Assembly (NCBI RefSeq): GCF_000003605.2
Contig: NW_003143808.1
Span: 12,471 to 67,737, forward strand
Length of the DNA stretch: 55,267 nt
Direction of reading: 5' to 3'
From: Saccoglossus kowalevskii
Lineage: Eukaryota; Hemichordata; Enteropneusta; Harrimaniidae
The notes beneath the pieces were generated by a model. That model searched no databases, was not told where the DNA came from, and worked only from the letters and a program-made list of their open reading frames with translations. This document shows, in pieces, positions 25,801-39,205 of this stretch (positions within the stretch are counted from its first letter, which is position 1; each line of letters starts with the position of its first letter). The translations under genes were made by a program, and so were the position numbers.

Positions 25801-28800
25801 TATTTATTAATTGATGACATGCACTATAAATCTTCATCTGATAAAGTCAACATAACATATAATGTCATGTAAGTTGGTTAAAATGTAGATTTTCTGAAGG
25901 GAAGCAAGGCAGCCTCAGTAGTGTTTTCCAAAATCATTTTTAATCTGTGTGCTTATAAGTTTCAAAGATTAACTCAAGAGAAAGCTATGTCTCCGCCCCT
26001 GTTTGTTACACAGATTAGTCATTTGCGTATAAATGTGCCAGACACAATGTCACACAGCCACTGAGAAAAATCATTGATTTTGGTGTTCTCATCTACCTAT
26101 TTTATCGAAATATAGCTATCATATTCCTTTTTTTTTTTTTTGGTTTCCAATAAAACAGACCTTGAAGAAAAATCAAATCGATTGTGCCGATAAACAAGCA
26201 CAGTTTATTTTTTCAAAATACAAGGTCTTTAAAAAAGAATAACGTATACTTATTGTCGTCGGATTAACTTTAAGGTAACAAGAACTTAAATGTGTCCAGA
26301 CAATGTTAATTATTTACCAACGTGTTGTGGGTTGAGTTGGGGAAATGTAACTAAAACGGAAATTAAAATTCAGCACACTACATTTTAGAACGCATTGCTT
26401 GAAGAAAACTAACAAGACACATTCAATATACCGGATTATTGGACAACTAGGAAAAGTGAATAAAAAAATCTTATCGTCAGCATAAATGCATCATTATTTT
26501 TTTACAGAAAAAGGAATTTTTAACCATTGATTGAGTAACGCGTCGTGGAATGCGGATGCGGTCATGAAAAATACACTTTTTAAAAGCTCGAAGTCTGGCG
26601 ATTCAAAACAAAATATACTTTCCTTGATTTTTTTGTTGTCATTGAGTCACAATTAGGAGATGAAAACAAGCATGTAAATAATAGTCTCGCTACCTTAAGG
26701 AAATACAACATAAGCCGTTCTTCAAGTACAAATACTTATTCACTTTATCTACCTTGTGTGAGCAATGTAAAAGATTCTCAGCAGCTATATTACGAAATAT
26801 CCATGCAACTTGATATATACGCACATTACATTATCACAGTGTGATACGTACAATGCACATTCACTGGCTTTCACATAAAGCCATGGTATACACTGTACCC
26901 ATTAAACTTTACCGATATTTAACATCATTTCTATTTTGTTCGGCCCAAAGCGTTTTTTCACGTTTTAGAGCTATATTTGAGGCAATTCTTCCGACCTGGA
27001 GTTACAATGAATTTAAATGCATGTACGATGCTCTTTGTTTGGAGGCGGAAATTGTGTGCCGCCGAATATTACGTTTTATTAAGTGTCGTTGGTTCTGAAT
27101 ACTATTGTGAAAGAAAGTAATCAGTCTTCAATAATAAATGCAATGTTATTAAAAAACGTACTGATTGATCTTCTTGTCGCGAAGAAAACTAAATGAAATT
27201 TCCAGACAACTAAATAAAATGTGGTCACCTTTGTATTAACTGTATCTCCTTCGTTTCACAGCCTTTATATAATTTAATTCTGATTAATGTCAATTCATTC
27301 TTGGAGCCATGTGACATTCGGTGCCTTAAATGTTATAAGAAACTGTAATATCACATATATTTTGACATGACATATATTATATGTAGTAATATATTCACAG
27401 GTTTTTTTGGTGCGTATTGGTAATTGGAGTTAGTATAGGACTTATAATAATTCTTTGGGGAGAAGTTTCAAACTATTTTCAATATCCAACGAACTCGTTA
27501 ATATCAATACACTACACGTCAAAGCTGAATTTCCCCGCCATCACCCTCTGCAACTACAATAGAAATCGGAAGTCCGTGATTGGCGGGACACCAGTAGATG
27601 CACTGATGACGCAGTTGTATTCGTCTGCTAGATTGGATGTAAAGTATAACATCAATTTCGATTGGTCGCTATTGGAAAATACGACGGCCATCTTGAACCG
27701 CACACAATTTGAGCTCGAGGCAGCCCACCAAAAGGAGTCATTTATTGTGGCGTGCAATTACCAGGGCGATGGTGTAGAGAGATTGTGTGGACCGAACAAT
27801 TTTACAACAACGTTTACAGAATTTGGTGTGTGTTATACGTTCAATAACGACCCGGAAAACCAGCTGTTTGTGACGAAGTTCGGTTCGAACAGCGGTCTTC
27901 GCGTTCGGTTATTCACGGACGAAAATGAGTATACATTTGGGAAGCAGACTGGTAGTGGATTCAAGGTAAGATGCACAACCCGTCTAATTCTAAATAGGGT
28001 TTTGTAGTGAATAGATATACTCTATATACTTTGAGTACTGATATGTTTCAGTTTAAGGGCAAAATAGTTGTCTTCCTATTTTTATACCTATCACACCTGA
28101 AAGGTTTGTGACATTGTTACAAACTCATTAAATGATCTGAATATTGCCTGGATACTACTGATTTGGGTGCTTGAACATTAAAACAAACTAATTTAAAGTA
28201 CTAGTCAAGGTCCATATATTCTGCTACGACTGATTAGTCAAAAGGCATGAGCACTGCTTAAAATAATTAAATCGTTCTGAATAACACACGGAAACTTCCA
28301 AGCCAAATGTAATCATGTAATAAAGTAAAAAAAGATCTGGGACACTGCTATAAGACGTATAGAAGCATTGCCCAAAATGATTGTACACGTTAGTTTTTCA
28401 CTGAAAATATCTGCAACTCAGTTTTGGTTGTATTCGAGCATTTTTTTCTCCATAATTGAGATAATTGTAGCAGACAAAATTCAATTTACAGAAATATTAA
28501 TACTTTGATTAAGCCTGTGTTAATTTGAATCGGCATAAGTTGGTGTTAACAGTCACATATGTTGCAAAAATACTGTTTACAGTCCATAATCGTTAAATGG
28601 CGAAGAATCGTTTATTTTATGACAATCAGTCATATTCAAATGACTAACTGACAACAAATACATGCCGTCAATGATTTAAACGAATAGAACGTGAATTATT
28701 TTTGTTCAATTTCTGTGCTTGGTGATTCTCTCCTTTTGACAGTTTTACTTAACGCACGAGTCTCGTAATCATAAACTAAATCGCATTTTATGACTATTTG

Positions 28801-31800
28801 AGGCTTTTAATGTTTAATTGACATTTAATAATGAATCCGTTAAACGTTAAAGAAGCATTTTCTGCATCGTCGGTGACTATCAATAACTTTGTACTGTTTA
28901 TTTGATGACAAAATTGCCCCATTTTTACCTTTTCTGTCATACTTCATTACATGTATAATTTGTGGTGACATCGCGATCAAAGACTGGTGATTATTATCGT
29001 TTTGATTAGCCTTTAAAGCACATGCATGATATGCACTGATACATAATACAATGTACCATAACAAATTTCCATGTAAAATGAAGATGACATAAGACAGGTA
29101 TATTGTGTATGGAAAACGAGTAACAAATGGTTACTAAATGTATCTGATTGAAATCCTCGTCGTAATAGTTTAGTGTGTCTCTCTCTGCTTATGATTTTAT
29201 TATAAAAATTGAGGTTTAACACAGTTAATTTTTCTGGGATGGGTGAAGACGCCAACGCTTCCATGAGTATTCTTTTTGTCAGAATATTCAACTTCAGCCT
29301 AATTTCAGGAATTCAGAAATTCATATTCAAAACTGTTGACAAAATAATTCAAACTGCCCGTTTAAATATCCACTGTCGAATATATAATATTTTTTGTTCT
29401 CTTCTATCCTTCCAAACTCAAACTGTAATTGGAAAGTAGTAAACAATAAATCTGTATTGGATGTGCCATATTTACAACATTTGTATTCATTTTCTCGATA
29501 GCGATTCGACAATTTTACGAAGAATCTTGGACGATATTTTGCTTCTAGAGAAATTATATTTTGGCGAGGGACTGATCATCCCGGAACTCAGTTCTGCCTG
29601 TGTCAAATATAGAAAACGTAAAAAGACACGCCAATAGCTCAAAACCTTGAGTGTATTGCATCGTATATCCATATTTGAGAGTGTGTTTTATTGGATTATT
29701 TGTATTTCAGACGAACATGCTTGACAACATAACAATCAAATAATACAACCTGCAAACATATTTCAAGAAGCAACACGTAATCTTAAACAAAATAACGAAT
29801 ACTAATATATCGACTTCTATAGTGTTTTGTATTCAATAGTTTTCTATTTATTAAATATATTTGTATGAATTAGGTTCCCAAGTACACAAGCTGATTTAAC
29901 TATTGGCGCACACGTCATTTGCATTGTTTTGTTATTTAGTATTCTTCTTGTCCTGTTGACAGTTCTATGTTTGTATGTATTTCCCTACGCGAGTTTTGAT
30001 CATTGGATGTTATTACCACTTCTGCGTTTTGAGATTTTGAAACTAATATTATTTGATGTTGCATTTTTTAGCAAAAGAGTATGATATATTTTTATTGATC
30101 GTATTCTTTTGATGAAAGGCTAAAATTTCAACTCCCGTCACCAGAAGTACATTGACATTCAGATCCCTTTTATTGTATTGAGCAACTATTATATTGCCTA
30201 ACGTCGAGGTCACTAATTGCATTTGTTCGCAATATCACCATAAATTTATTCCTATAGGTTCTTTTATATTCTCCTGGTGATGTTCCATTAGTCCAGCAGC
30301 TTGGCTTTGCTGTACCGACGGGTGTAGACGCCCTAGTCGCTATTCGCTTAGAAAAGGTGAGTGTACCCAGCGCCTATGCTTCATTCAATATAGTGTCGCT
30401 TTTAAGCTTATTAAAAAAGAATAACGTTATTTTATTTTCAAAAAAAATCTCAGCTTGTTTGGAACTGTAATAATTGCTCTCAATTGTATCTCGCCGTACA
30501 ATCCATATATATTCTCTGGTTCTGTGATTGATTCCTGATTGGGTGCTTGTTTCGTAGCCTACATATTTTTGACTGAACAACGTTATCGTGCAATATATAT
30601 AATTTAAAAATCCGTTTATTGTGGTATATACTGTTGTGTTCTTTTAGACGTGTAGTTTTACATGTCGGGTTATGCTAAATATTTTAGTTGAATAAATTCA
30701 CAAAAGTGGCAAGAGTTATAGTTCATGTGTTGTATCGTAGTGTTCGTTTGTTTAAGTACATGTTTATCATTCGATATATCGGTGTGTTCACCTATTTATT
30801 TGAAAGCTATTTTATTAACGAGTTTTTATATCGATTTGTTCACTACTAGTCGATAAACCTTCCTCCTCCCTTTCCAACAAAATGCTCGAATGCACCATTG
30901 AAGTACTACGACGGTAATTACACATATGTCTGGTGTGCACTGGAGAAAATTACAGACTTCGTTGTCAGCGCATGTGGCTGCAGAGAGCCGTACATGCCTG
31001 GTAAGTGAATACGTAGAACAGATAAATCTTACAGATCACACAACTACAACTCAAAGAAAAAAACATGTGGTAGTGATGCCTCATCATATCAGTCACTCGC
31101 ACTTTACACGTTATATTTTTATACTCATATTTCTGGTGCAGTAAACTGTGCTTTCTCGGAATAATCTAATCTCAAAAAAGCAAAATTATATATTTTTAAA
31201 ATCGATTCAATATCTACATTGCGGGGACAAATAAACCATTTATCTTGAACTGAAACTAGCATAGTACATTTTTTAACTACTAAAGAATATGTACCGTAAC
31301 AAAATCAATTATCTCACAAGCAATTGCAAATATGTAATTTTTATGTAGGATCGAAGAGAGTTTGCAATCTGAAAGAGTCTATAGTGTGTGTTATCCCCGT
31401 CATGGACGGTGAGTAAATCGTAGAACATATCAGAATAAGTAGAATAAGTGTCTAAATCATGGATCCTCTCAGAATTTTGTTGTTCGTATTCTGTCATTGA
31501 TATCATGTTAATTATATACTGATACAATCTGTGATTCTTCGGTAATTCAATCTGTACATTTTGATATATGTGCGTCGTAGATGGAGGTATTTGTTCACAA
31601 AGTGGTATTGTCTACTGTTTGAAGTCTTGAGATTATGAAATTGAATATTGTCTGATTATGAATTGTATTCATGTTAATCATCTTACGTTGTAGACTCAAC
31701 GGAAAGAAGCGTGACTTACTGTGGTGTTGGATGTGATGTCACTCGATTCGATTCCAGAGTAACTTACGCAGATTTTCCGGCCAAACCTATACTTGAGCAT

Positions 31801-32297
31801 ATGTCTTCGACCACTAATGAATCATCCGAGTATTTTAGGTAATCAGCTGGTTGTACGAGTTGAGCTTAAATTAAATCTGCGCTTTCAGTAAAAATGCTGA
31901 GTCCAAGTAACTTGGTGGTATCTATTTTCTTCTTTGTTACAGACGTAATTATGCAGATATATCATTTTTCGCGGAAGACATGACCTTCAAACTAACTAAA
32001 ACCGTTCCTGTAATGACAGGCGCTACCTTAGTGAGTAAGTATTGACATTTTAAACGAACCGGAAGTCTTGAGTTTTAAAGTACAGTGCTTTCTTTCACTG
32101 GAATTTTGAAAAAAAAAACACGTTAATTTGATTTCAAAATTGGCAAGGTGTATGTATGTAAAATACTATTATTTTATGTGCATTGCGTTTTGTTTACAGG
32201 TAATTTTGGTGGATTAATGGGTCTTTGCCTTGGTGCCAGCCTGCTCACTGCCGTTGAGTTCATCGACTTTATATTATTCTGCTTCTGTAAAAGTTAG
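22855..32297 (+). CDS. DEG/ENaC (ASIC/peptide-gated type) sodium channel subunit, gene 2, 8 exons
   Basis: Paralogue of the upstream channel gene. Exons: 22855-23105, 27401-27965, 30258-30356, 30850-31000, 31349-31408, 31694-31838, 31943-32034, 32200-32297; intron phases 2,0,0,1,1,2,1, identical to gene 1. The joined frame is open and gives 486 aa. Landmarks: a Ser/Thr/Arg-rich N-terminus; TTLHGARY with the gating His-Gly (about 69-70); TM1 about 85-107; FPAITLCNYN; AAHQKES; FGVCYTFNN; YSPGDVPLV; CGCREPYMPG; CGVGCDVTRF; then NFGGLMGLCLGAS with the GAS filter (about 466-468) and TM2, ending in a short Cys-rich tail (FCFCKS). All donors are near consensus, unlike gene 1. The pre-TM2 part differs strongly from gene 1 (FFAEDMTFKL in place of HVFYEELSFM). 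The ATG at 22855 is the first in frame. The subunit probably forms homo- or heterotrimeric cation channels; the ligand is unknown. Confidence 0.93.
23106..27400 (+). other. Intron 1 of channel gene 2
   Basis: The 4.3-kb intron runs from gtaagt to ttcacag. It holds AT-rich sequence with no recognised gene or mobile element. The open frame at 26841-27098 has no family motif. Confidence 0.8.
27966..30257 (+). other. Intron 2 of channel gene 2
   Basis: The 2.3-kb intron runs from gtaaga to cctatag. It has no recognised internal gene; the overlapping short frames at 28840-29672 on both strands look like chance. Confidence 0.8.
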
Positions 32298-32391
32298 GAA
32301 CGAGGAAAATGTTTACTACTGTAGTATAACACGGACAATTATATTCATGCAGCGATTGGAATACCATACATTCATGTGATCATACATTGTC

Positions 32392-32397
32392 ATTAAA
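32392..32397 (+). promoter_or_regulatory. Candidate poly(A) signal of channel gene 2
   Basis: The ATTAAA variant lies 95 bp after the TAG at 32295-32297. A canonical AATAAA follows only at 33112. Confidence 0.35.
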
Positions 32398-35300
32398 AAA
32401 TCAGCTGAACCTGTATATCTATGCGATTGTGTCACATTATGTAACATTGAAAATCCAACAATCATTAGTTTTAATTGCTTTTACTTTATTAGAATGTTAC
32501 GTATATCCATTATATTATCTTCTCCTTATGTACAACAAGAATAGAAACAGAAATGTTTTTGCTAAAGTAGATCTGTAAACATCTCTTTCTAAATAAGTTT
32601 AAAACAGAGTTGCTAATACTATCAATTGCCATGACAAAAAGTTGTCCTTGTTGTCGTGTGAATTATGTATAAATGTGCACATCTAACGAGTTGGGCATTG
32701 AGTTCATCAGACTAGTGTGACTTGGAGAACGGACTTCGAACACAATCATGGTCGAGTGACTTGTGTGAGCCACTGCAGCTACGCGGAGATGCCGTGTGAA
32801 TATATGCCACATTTACTTTATATATCCGTTACGTGTGCGTTGGAAGACATCATGTAACAATATTCATAAACAATTTAAAATGTGCACCACGTGTATTGAG
32901 CAAAATATTCAAAATACGTATACACGACTAAAATCTGCAAATTTCACTGACTTTGAAAAAATTACCGTTCACAATACATTAAAAGATGTATTTAAGTAGA
33001 TTGATATTGTAATATTTTGTAATACTAATATAAATGTGAATTTGTTGGTATAGACAAGGTATATGAGAAACATTATGTTGTCAGTTTAAAAATGTGTTCA
33101 GTAGATGAACTAATAAATGGTTATGCTCTTAACGTAATAACAGCGCCACCACAGAGTTATCAAAGTTGGTACTTGTTGACGCTATTCAATTGGAAAAAAA
33201 CATTCATGTATTCATCCATTACGCTCATGCAAGGCATTTAATTTTTTCCACATTCCAAATTCACTACATTAAATGCACTTTTATCTTGGGAATGTCATGT
33301 TTAACCTTATTAAACGCAATTTATATAGTTCCTACTTCAGGCACCCTGTTGATTTTCTCATGTCTCGGTATGCTTAGTAAGCTGACACACAATCTAAGGT
33401 ACTAAAAGTTGCGTAAATGGGCAGAGTTGAGGCTAGGTGTCTTCAAATGTTTTACAAGGAAATCACGTGACAAGGGAGTGAAGACAAGAATATTGCAGAT
33501 ATATCTCGATATCTGTTTATTTTTTATGGGGAGCGCAACCGCTCGGAATTTCACCATCAACACCAGAAATACATTCTGGATGTAGCGACTAACTTCTAGC
33601 ATTCAAGGTGTTTTATCTATCTACGGACACAACAATCCCAACACAGCTACAGTAATTTTACATAAATAAGCGAATAGGCGGCACTCGAAAGTTGAACATT
33701 GAAAATTATTTGATAATTGCCCTTTACTTTGTGTTCGAATTGATATTTTATATAAGAGAAGTGCCCCTATATTTGAAACGGAATGGAATGGAAATATCCT
33801 GTAGTGCATGTTGACAGAGCTGCATGCCATTTTAGCGAAATTGTCTCAATAAACGAATTAACAGAAACTTAATTTAGCTAAAGTGCTAACAATCCTATTG
33901 TGATAATATACTTTATTTTAAATTTGCGAGATCTTGAATTCGCTAAAAATTACTGTTAACTAAATAAGCTAAAATCACATGCAAGCTGACAATACATGTT
34001 TAACAGTATTCAAAGGGGATTTGTGCCCTCTGTATTGAACATTTTTATTTGAAAGTTGACAAAGCGCCCTCGTGTGTTGGAACATGTTACAATTTAGCTG
34101 TTTCGTCTACGAACCATTCCAAAGTTAGAATTCCTAAAGTGATATTGAAGAACCTTATTTTTAATATTGAAGAACCTTAATGATCTATAATAAAATCGGA
34201 TACAGTTTGTAGGCTTGAATGAAAAAATGAAACTTTCGTTTACTAATTAATAAAATATATTTGAACTGGGTCAGTGCTGTCGATAACAATGGCCGCATTA
34301 ATTTCGTTGCGGTTTACTTCAAGATGTTCAACCTTGAATGTCATACTCATAAAAAAGGCTGGTCTGTCTTTCAAAAACAACCCTCCTAATAAAGCTCGAA
34401 TTTGCTAAGTTGCAAATTCACGAAATTCCAAGGTAACAATAACTAAATATGTCCCAACTCAAACAATGCAGCTTTTTATTGCAGCTAGGTCCAGATATTT
34501 CTAAACATTGATGTCAATGATGCCCCTGGCAATTACATTACTATTAATTTGTTTAGTTATCTATAAAGAATCATTTCTAAAATGTTGGTTTTCATAGCAA
34601 ACAAGATCCATATATCAAACCAAATCAACATGCTTAGTGCTTGTGTGTAAGACCTCTCTCCCTGCAAATTTTATGAGATTCCATTCTAGCATTTAATAAA
34701 TGAAAACAAATTTCATAGTAACAGGTTCCACACATTCCACAAAATTTGACCAAATAGTCCCCGTGTAGCAACCCATCCTTTAATTATGATAATTTATCAA
34801 TCAATTTTAAATCATTATTGCTGAAATTAGTGTTGCTGCCATGGCAGCAGTAAACCATCTTTGATTATTATTTTGTAAAAAAAAATACAATATTAGTTCA
34901 AAAAAAAAAATCATCTCTAACAAAATGTACATAAAATAAAAACCTCTTCTGAAAATAATATCACGAGAAACCAATCATAACTGTTTAATTTATGTATGGA
35001 AATACGTTCCTGGGATGTATGTTTTCGCAAGAATTCTCTATCAATAACTGACTGATGGGTCTTCATGTCAATGAATGAATTTTGACGTTTTGAGTTATAC
35101 TTGTTGTATTGACTAGAGTTGACACAGCGGTCTCATTTCACAAGCATGGAATTAATATGTAGCAGGCAATGCCTGGCGAGCTTTATTGATTTACTAAAAA
35201 TAAAACTGACGTAACCATATAGATCGTCGTAAATGTGGAAGTTGAGTTAATAGCTTACGCGCGAGTTGAGCGGAGTTCAAGATGACTACACACACGATTC

Positions 35301-36079
35301 GTGCGTCGCCGCTGGTTAAATGTCCCGCAATACTATTGAAAATTGTACTATTGTTAGTCTGTTGCTAGTAAACGATTTCCTTGTTATTGAACAACATTCT
35401 GGTGAGCATTTATCGTGAATAGTCTTCTCATAATTTGTGAAACAATAAACAAAATGTGGGCGCCCATTGTGCTGAAGTGCACTGTTTTCAAACTCTCAGG
35501 GTATATATATATCTTCCACACCTTTTCATATTTGCACTTGTTAACTATAGAGCGGCGGCTTCGGTTGCGCTTTTATAAAGCGGTGTTACTGTCAACATAA
35601 ACAATAATAGCGCTATTGTTAATACTTTGCTTAAATTTAAGTACTCTTATTGTGTTACATTCCTCATTTATGATGTACTTGCATGGAATAATGAAAGTTC
35701 GTTTCGACAAACCACTCGTGTCATATCACTCTTAAGGGGTAGAAATCTTGTATTGTATTCGTTTTTGTTATTGTAATAGTATTGTATGTTTTATAAACAT
35801 AGGCAAGACAATTGACATCTTGAACATGGCGCTTACTTACCAATAAGATCACTTGTTGATGGTCAGGCAGGTATCATCATTATGCGTTCAGTATACAATT
35901 CATGTTAATCAATTTGCTTCAAAGGCACAATAATCCAACAGTGCAAACCTCGTCCACGGAGGCAAATTACTCATCTTTACAGATATATTTATCTTATAGT
36001 ATGTACCCTTCTTATGATAAAGAAGTGTTATTATATTTACAAAGGCTAAATCCATTAAAGAAATATTAACCATTATATA
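32398..36079. other. No gene seen; perfect palindrome at 34834-34849
   Basis: AT-rich spacer. It includes the 16-bp palindrome TGCTGCCATGGCAGCA at 34834-34849, in a stretch (about 34300-35000) that reads like an old interspersed repeat. No coding motif is seen. Confidence 0.4.
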
Positions 36080-36129
36080 NNNNNNNNNNNNNNNNNNNNN
36101 NNNNNNNNNNNNNNNNNNNNNNNNNNNNN
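36080..36129. other. Assembly gap (50 N)
   Basis: Run of 50 N in the spacer between channel gene 2 and the GPCR. Confidence 0.99.
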
Positions 36130-38136
36130 GCAAGAGTATGCGGATCTATTTTGAATATAATTTCTATATTTATGTTTGAAACTACACCATTTCAAAAACA
36201 CACTAGAACTTTCTGGCTAGCTGTTGGCAGCGTGGCATATTGGCCAGACACACCATGGTTTGTTTTTCATTTGTGCAAACAATTACCAGCTGCGAGACGG
36301 TAGATAATTGGCTGCTTGCAATCAATCACTCGGCCGGTGTATAATAAATAAACAATCATTTCTTGAAGTTTCTGTTTTCATGCTAACCGAACCATCATCT
36401 CTGCCAAAATATATTTTATTCCAATGGGAGGAGGTAATGAACATAATCTTCAGTGTGAAATGAACTATTGATAATACAGTGTTATTTAACGTAATATTCT
36501 TCTTCAACCAACTTGAAAGTTGGATTGAATGTTAATCTGTAGCCGCCCATGTTACTAAATATGTAAGAATTATTCGTCCCTAATTATTAAATACAACATA
36601 TATTGTATGCATATCTACTATGAAATATGTTGATCTTTGCCCTTTCACAATAATTTCTAGTCTCGTGGCTGTTGACAAAACATCTAATGGATTTCCTAAA
36701 TGTAAAGCATTGCTTTCCACCGTATAGTATTCTATGGATTATCTCAACTGACAGAACAACATAACACACTAACACGTATCCAATCTTCCTAATGGATTAT
36801 CATAATATCATTTCAAGGTCGTTATCATTAAATATTTAGTGATTTTAATTTTAGGTTTTGAGATAAACCCAAACAATCAAATATATGGTGTGCATGTAAT
36901 ATTGTTACACTGTTCAGGTTGGTCTTATCAGTTAGCCCAAGGTACAGCTTTCGGATATTTTTCGGTCGTTATTATCGCCGGTTGTCAGGCGGTGAAAATG
37001 CCCGGATGTGTTTTTTTGAGCTAATACATTTTCGATTTTTCCGAAACATGAAATTGCGAAAAGATGGATCAGCTGGGTCTCATCCGTATGATAATAATGT
37101 ACTTTTGTAGAGATTGTTTACACGACGCAATTGCATATTACATCAGTATCACGTTAATATTTACGGTTACAACAAATCGTTGATACATTTATTTGTTTCA
37201 GGTCTTATATCAGGTCTTATGATATAATGCACTTTAACACTTTACCATCAGTACTGCCCGTGAGCACTAGGATCCTCCACAATGTTGAATTCGTCACATC
37301 GCCATGAGAACCTGAACGCCTTTCAACAACCTCTCACAACGACCTCTTAGCGCATGTGCATTTACAAAAAAATAAGAAAGTAACAAAAGAAATAAAGATA
37401 TGCAGAAAATAAGAGCATAATAATTTTGTAAAATCATTATTTCTAGAGGGCTCACTGGAAGGAACTAACTATAGGTTACTCCGAGAGTGCAAATAGGGAA
37501 AGAATACTTTTCAAGAATACCTCATGAGCTCGAATCAATGTTAAATACCAAATTAACCCTTGAATATTTTTTCATTCATTAAATCTGACAATGGTAAAAA
37601 TTCTTTCAATCTTTTCTGGGTCCAGAACTTTTCAAAATCCAATTGCTCTAAAAGCGAATGAAATAATTCTTGAAATTGTTTTTCCCATTAGTCAGATCAA
37701 CATTTTTACCAAAATATAAAATCAGAAGCAATGTCTCCGTAAAATGTCATTGGAATCAATCTAATACTTGCATAACAGGTTAATAAAGATATCTCAGTAT
37801 CCAAATGACCCAGTAAAGTTCACAACATATACTTGACATTTACAATATGGAAGATAGCATACATTATTCATACTTGCATTATGTCAGAATATAGTTCAAT
37901 CTTTAACGGAAAAGGAATTACTAATCATCGTTCTATACATACATATTTTAAAAAGTTTCTATTTTGTGTAAAATATTGATACATCACTCAAATATAGTAA
38001 GCTCTCGTCATCAGCTCAATCCATCGCTACTATGTCAACCATTAGACAGAGAAGATCATCATACATGTAGGATGTGATCGTTTGTTTTGTGATTGTTGCC
38101 TAATACATAGCTTAGCAAAGAGTCGTGAACATCAAT
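36130..38136. other. No gene seen
   Basis: AT-rich spacer upstream of the GPCR. The overlapping short frames at 36839-37110 carry no recognisable family motif. Confidence 0.4.
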
Positions 38137-39205
38137 ATGTCTAACAACACAACATTATACGAAGCTGACATTTCCGTTTACACGGCAACGCCGTTTATTT
38201 ACGTTTCGGCGTTAGTCTTTGGGATTATAGGCGGTCTCGGTAATATGATGGTTATTTTAGTTGTGCTGACGACGGAAAAAATGAGAACTCTCACGAATTT
38301 CATGATTTTGAATCTCGCCGTGGCAGATTTTTTTACTTCGGTTTTACTCATCGGAAACATGTTCGTGATTCAAGCATTTTCTTTACGTATTCCGGCTGAT
38401 TTAGCCGGGGAAATCTACTGCAGTCTGTATAACAGTGCTGTGTTCTTTTGGGTTAGTATCAAGGCATCCACGTATAACTTGGTAATAATGACATTTGAGA
38501 CATACGTTGCTGTGGTCCACCCTCTTCTGTACCCCAGATACAGAACAAAGCGGAATATCGTCGCCTCAGTCATAGTAAGTTGGCTGTTAGGATTTATCTT
38601 GGAGGTTGGTCTTGTAGGATTTCACGGAAATGATAAGACGGGGTGCTACAAATTCCGATACCCGACTCGACAATTGTCTTGGGACAATATTAGGGTGTTT
38701 GCACTTCATTGTTTCTTACTTTATCCCCATGAGTTTTCTCATCTGCGCGTGTTATAAAATAAAGACACGCCTGAGAACGTCACTGGTGAACACACTGCCA
38801 TCTACAGAAGAAGGATCCCGAGCTCAAAAAACACTGCAAGCTCACCGACGAATAGTGAAGACTCTCTATTTGGTTGTTCTAGCATATGCTATTTGCTGGA
38901 CGCCAAACCAATTCTTGTTCTTAGCGAATAACATTGGGGCTAATATTGTCTATGATTCGAATTATTACAATGCAGCCATCGTTCTCGCGTTCACAAACTG
39001 CCTATTCAATCCGTTCATTTACTTCTTCAAATACAAGCAGTTCAGATACAATTTTCTTAAAATATTTTGTCCGTGTCTGGTGAAAAACGTAATTGAAGTA
39101 CTTTCAAATGAAGAAGGATATGCGACGTTTGCAACACATGGTGGGACAGTTGCAATACAAGATGGGCGGGTTGCAGAGCAAGGTGGGGTGGTTGCGTCCG
39201 GTTAA
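38137..39205 (+). pseudogene. Intronless rhodopsin-class GPCR, one frame change in TM5
   Basis: Seven-helix receptor of the rhodopsin class, of the peptide/orphan type. The first frame runs from the ATG at 38137 (NNTT glycosylation sequon next to it) through TM1 (GGLGNMMVILV), TM2 (LNLAVADFF), the extracellular Cys (EIYCSLY), TM3 ending FETYVAVVHPLLYP, and TM4 (VSWLLGF). Near 38690-38730 the coding moves to another frame, which continues YFIPMSFLICACYK (TM5), CWTPNQFLFL (TM6) and NPFIYFFKYKQF (TM7, helix 8) to the TAA at 39203-39205. A single extra base, or two missing, in TM5 would explain it; an intron is too tight to fit. The usual D/E-R-Y reads E-T-Y. Total length would be about 355 aa, normal for the class. 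The rest is well kept, so this is either a sequencing error in a live gene or a young pseudogene. Confidence 0.85.

Noticed and set aside
36839-37110. Two overlapping frames of 61-63 codons
   Set aside because: Short, overlapping each other in different frames, without motifs or splice support.
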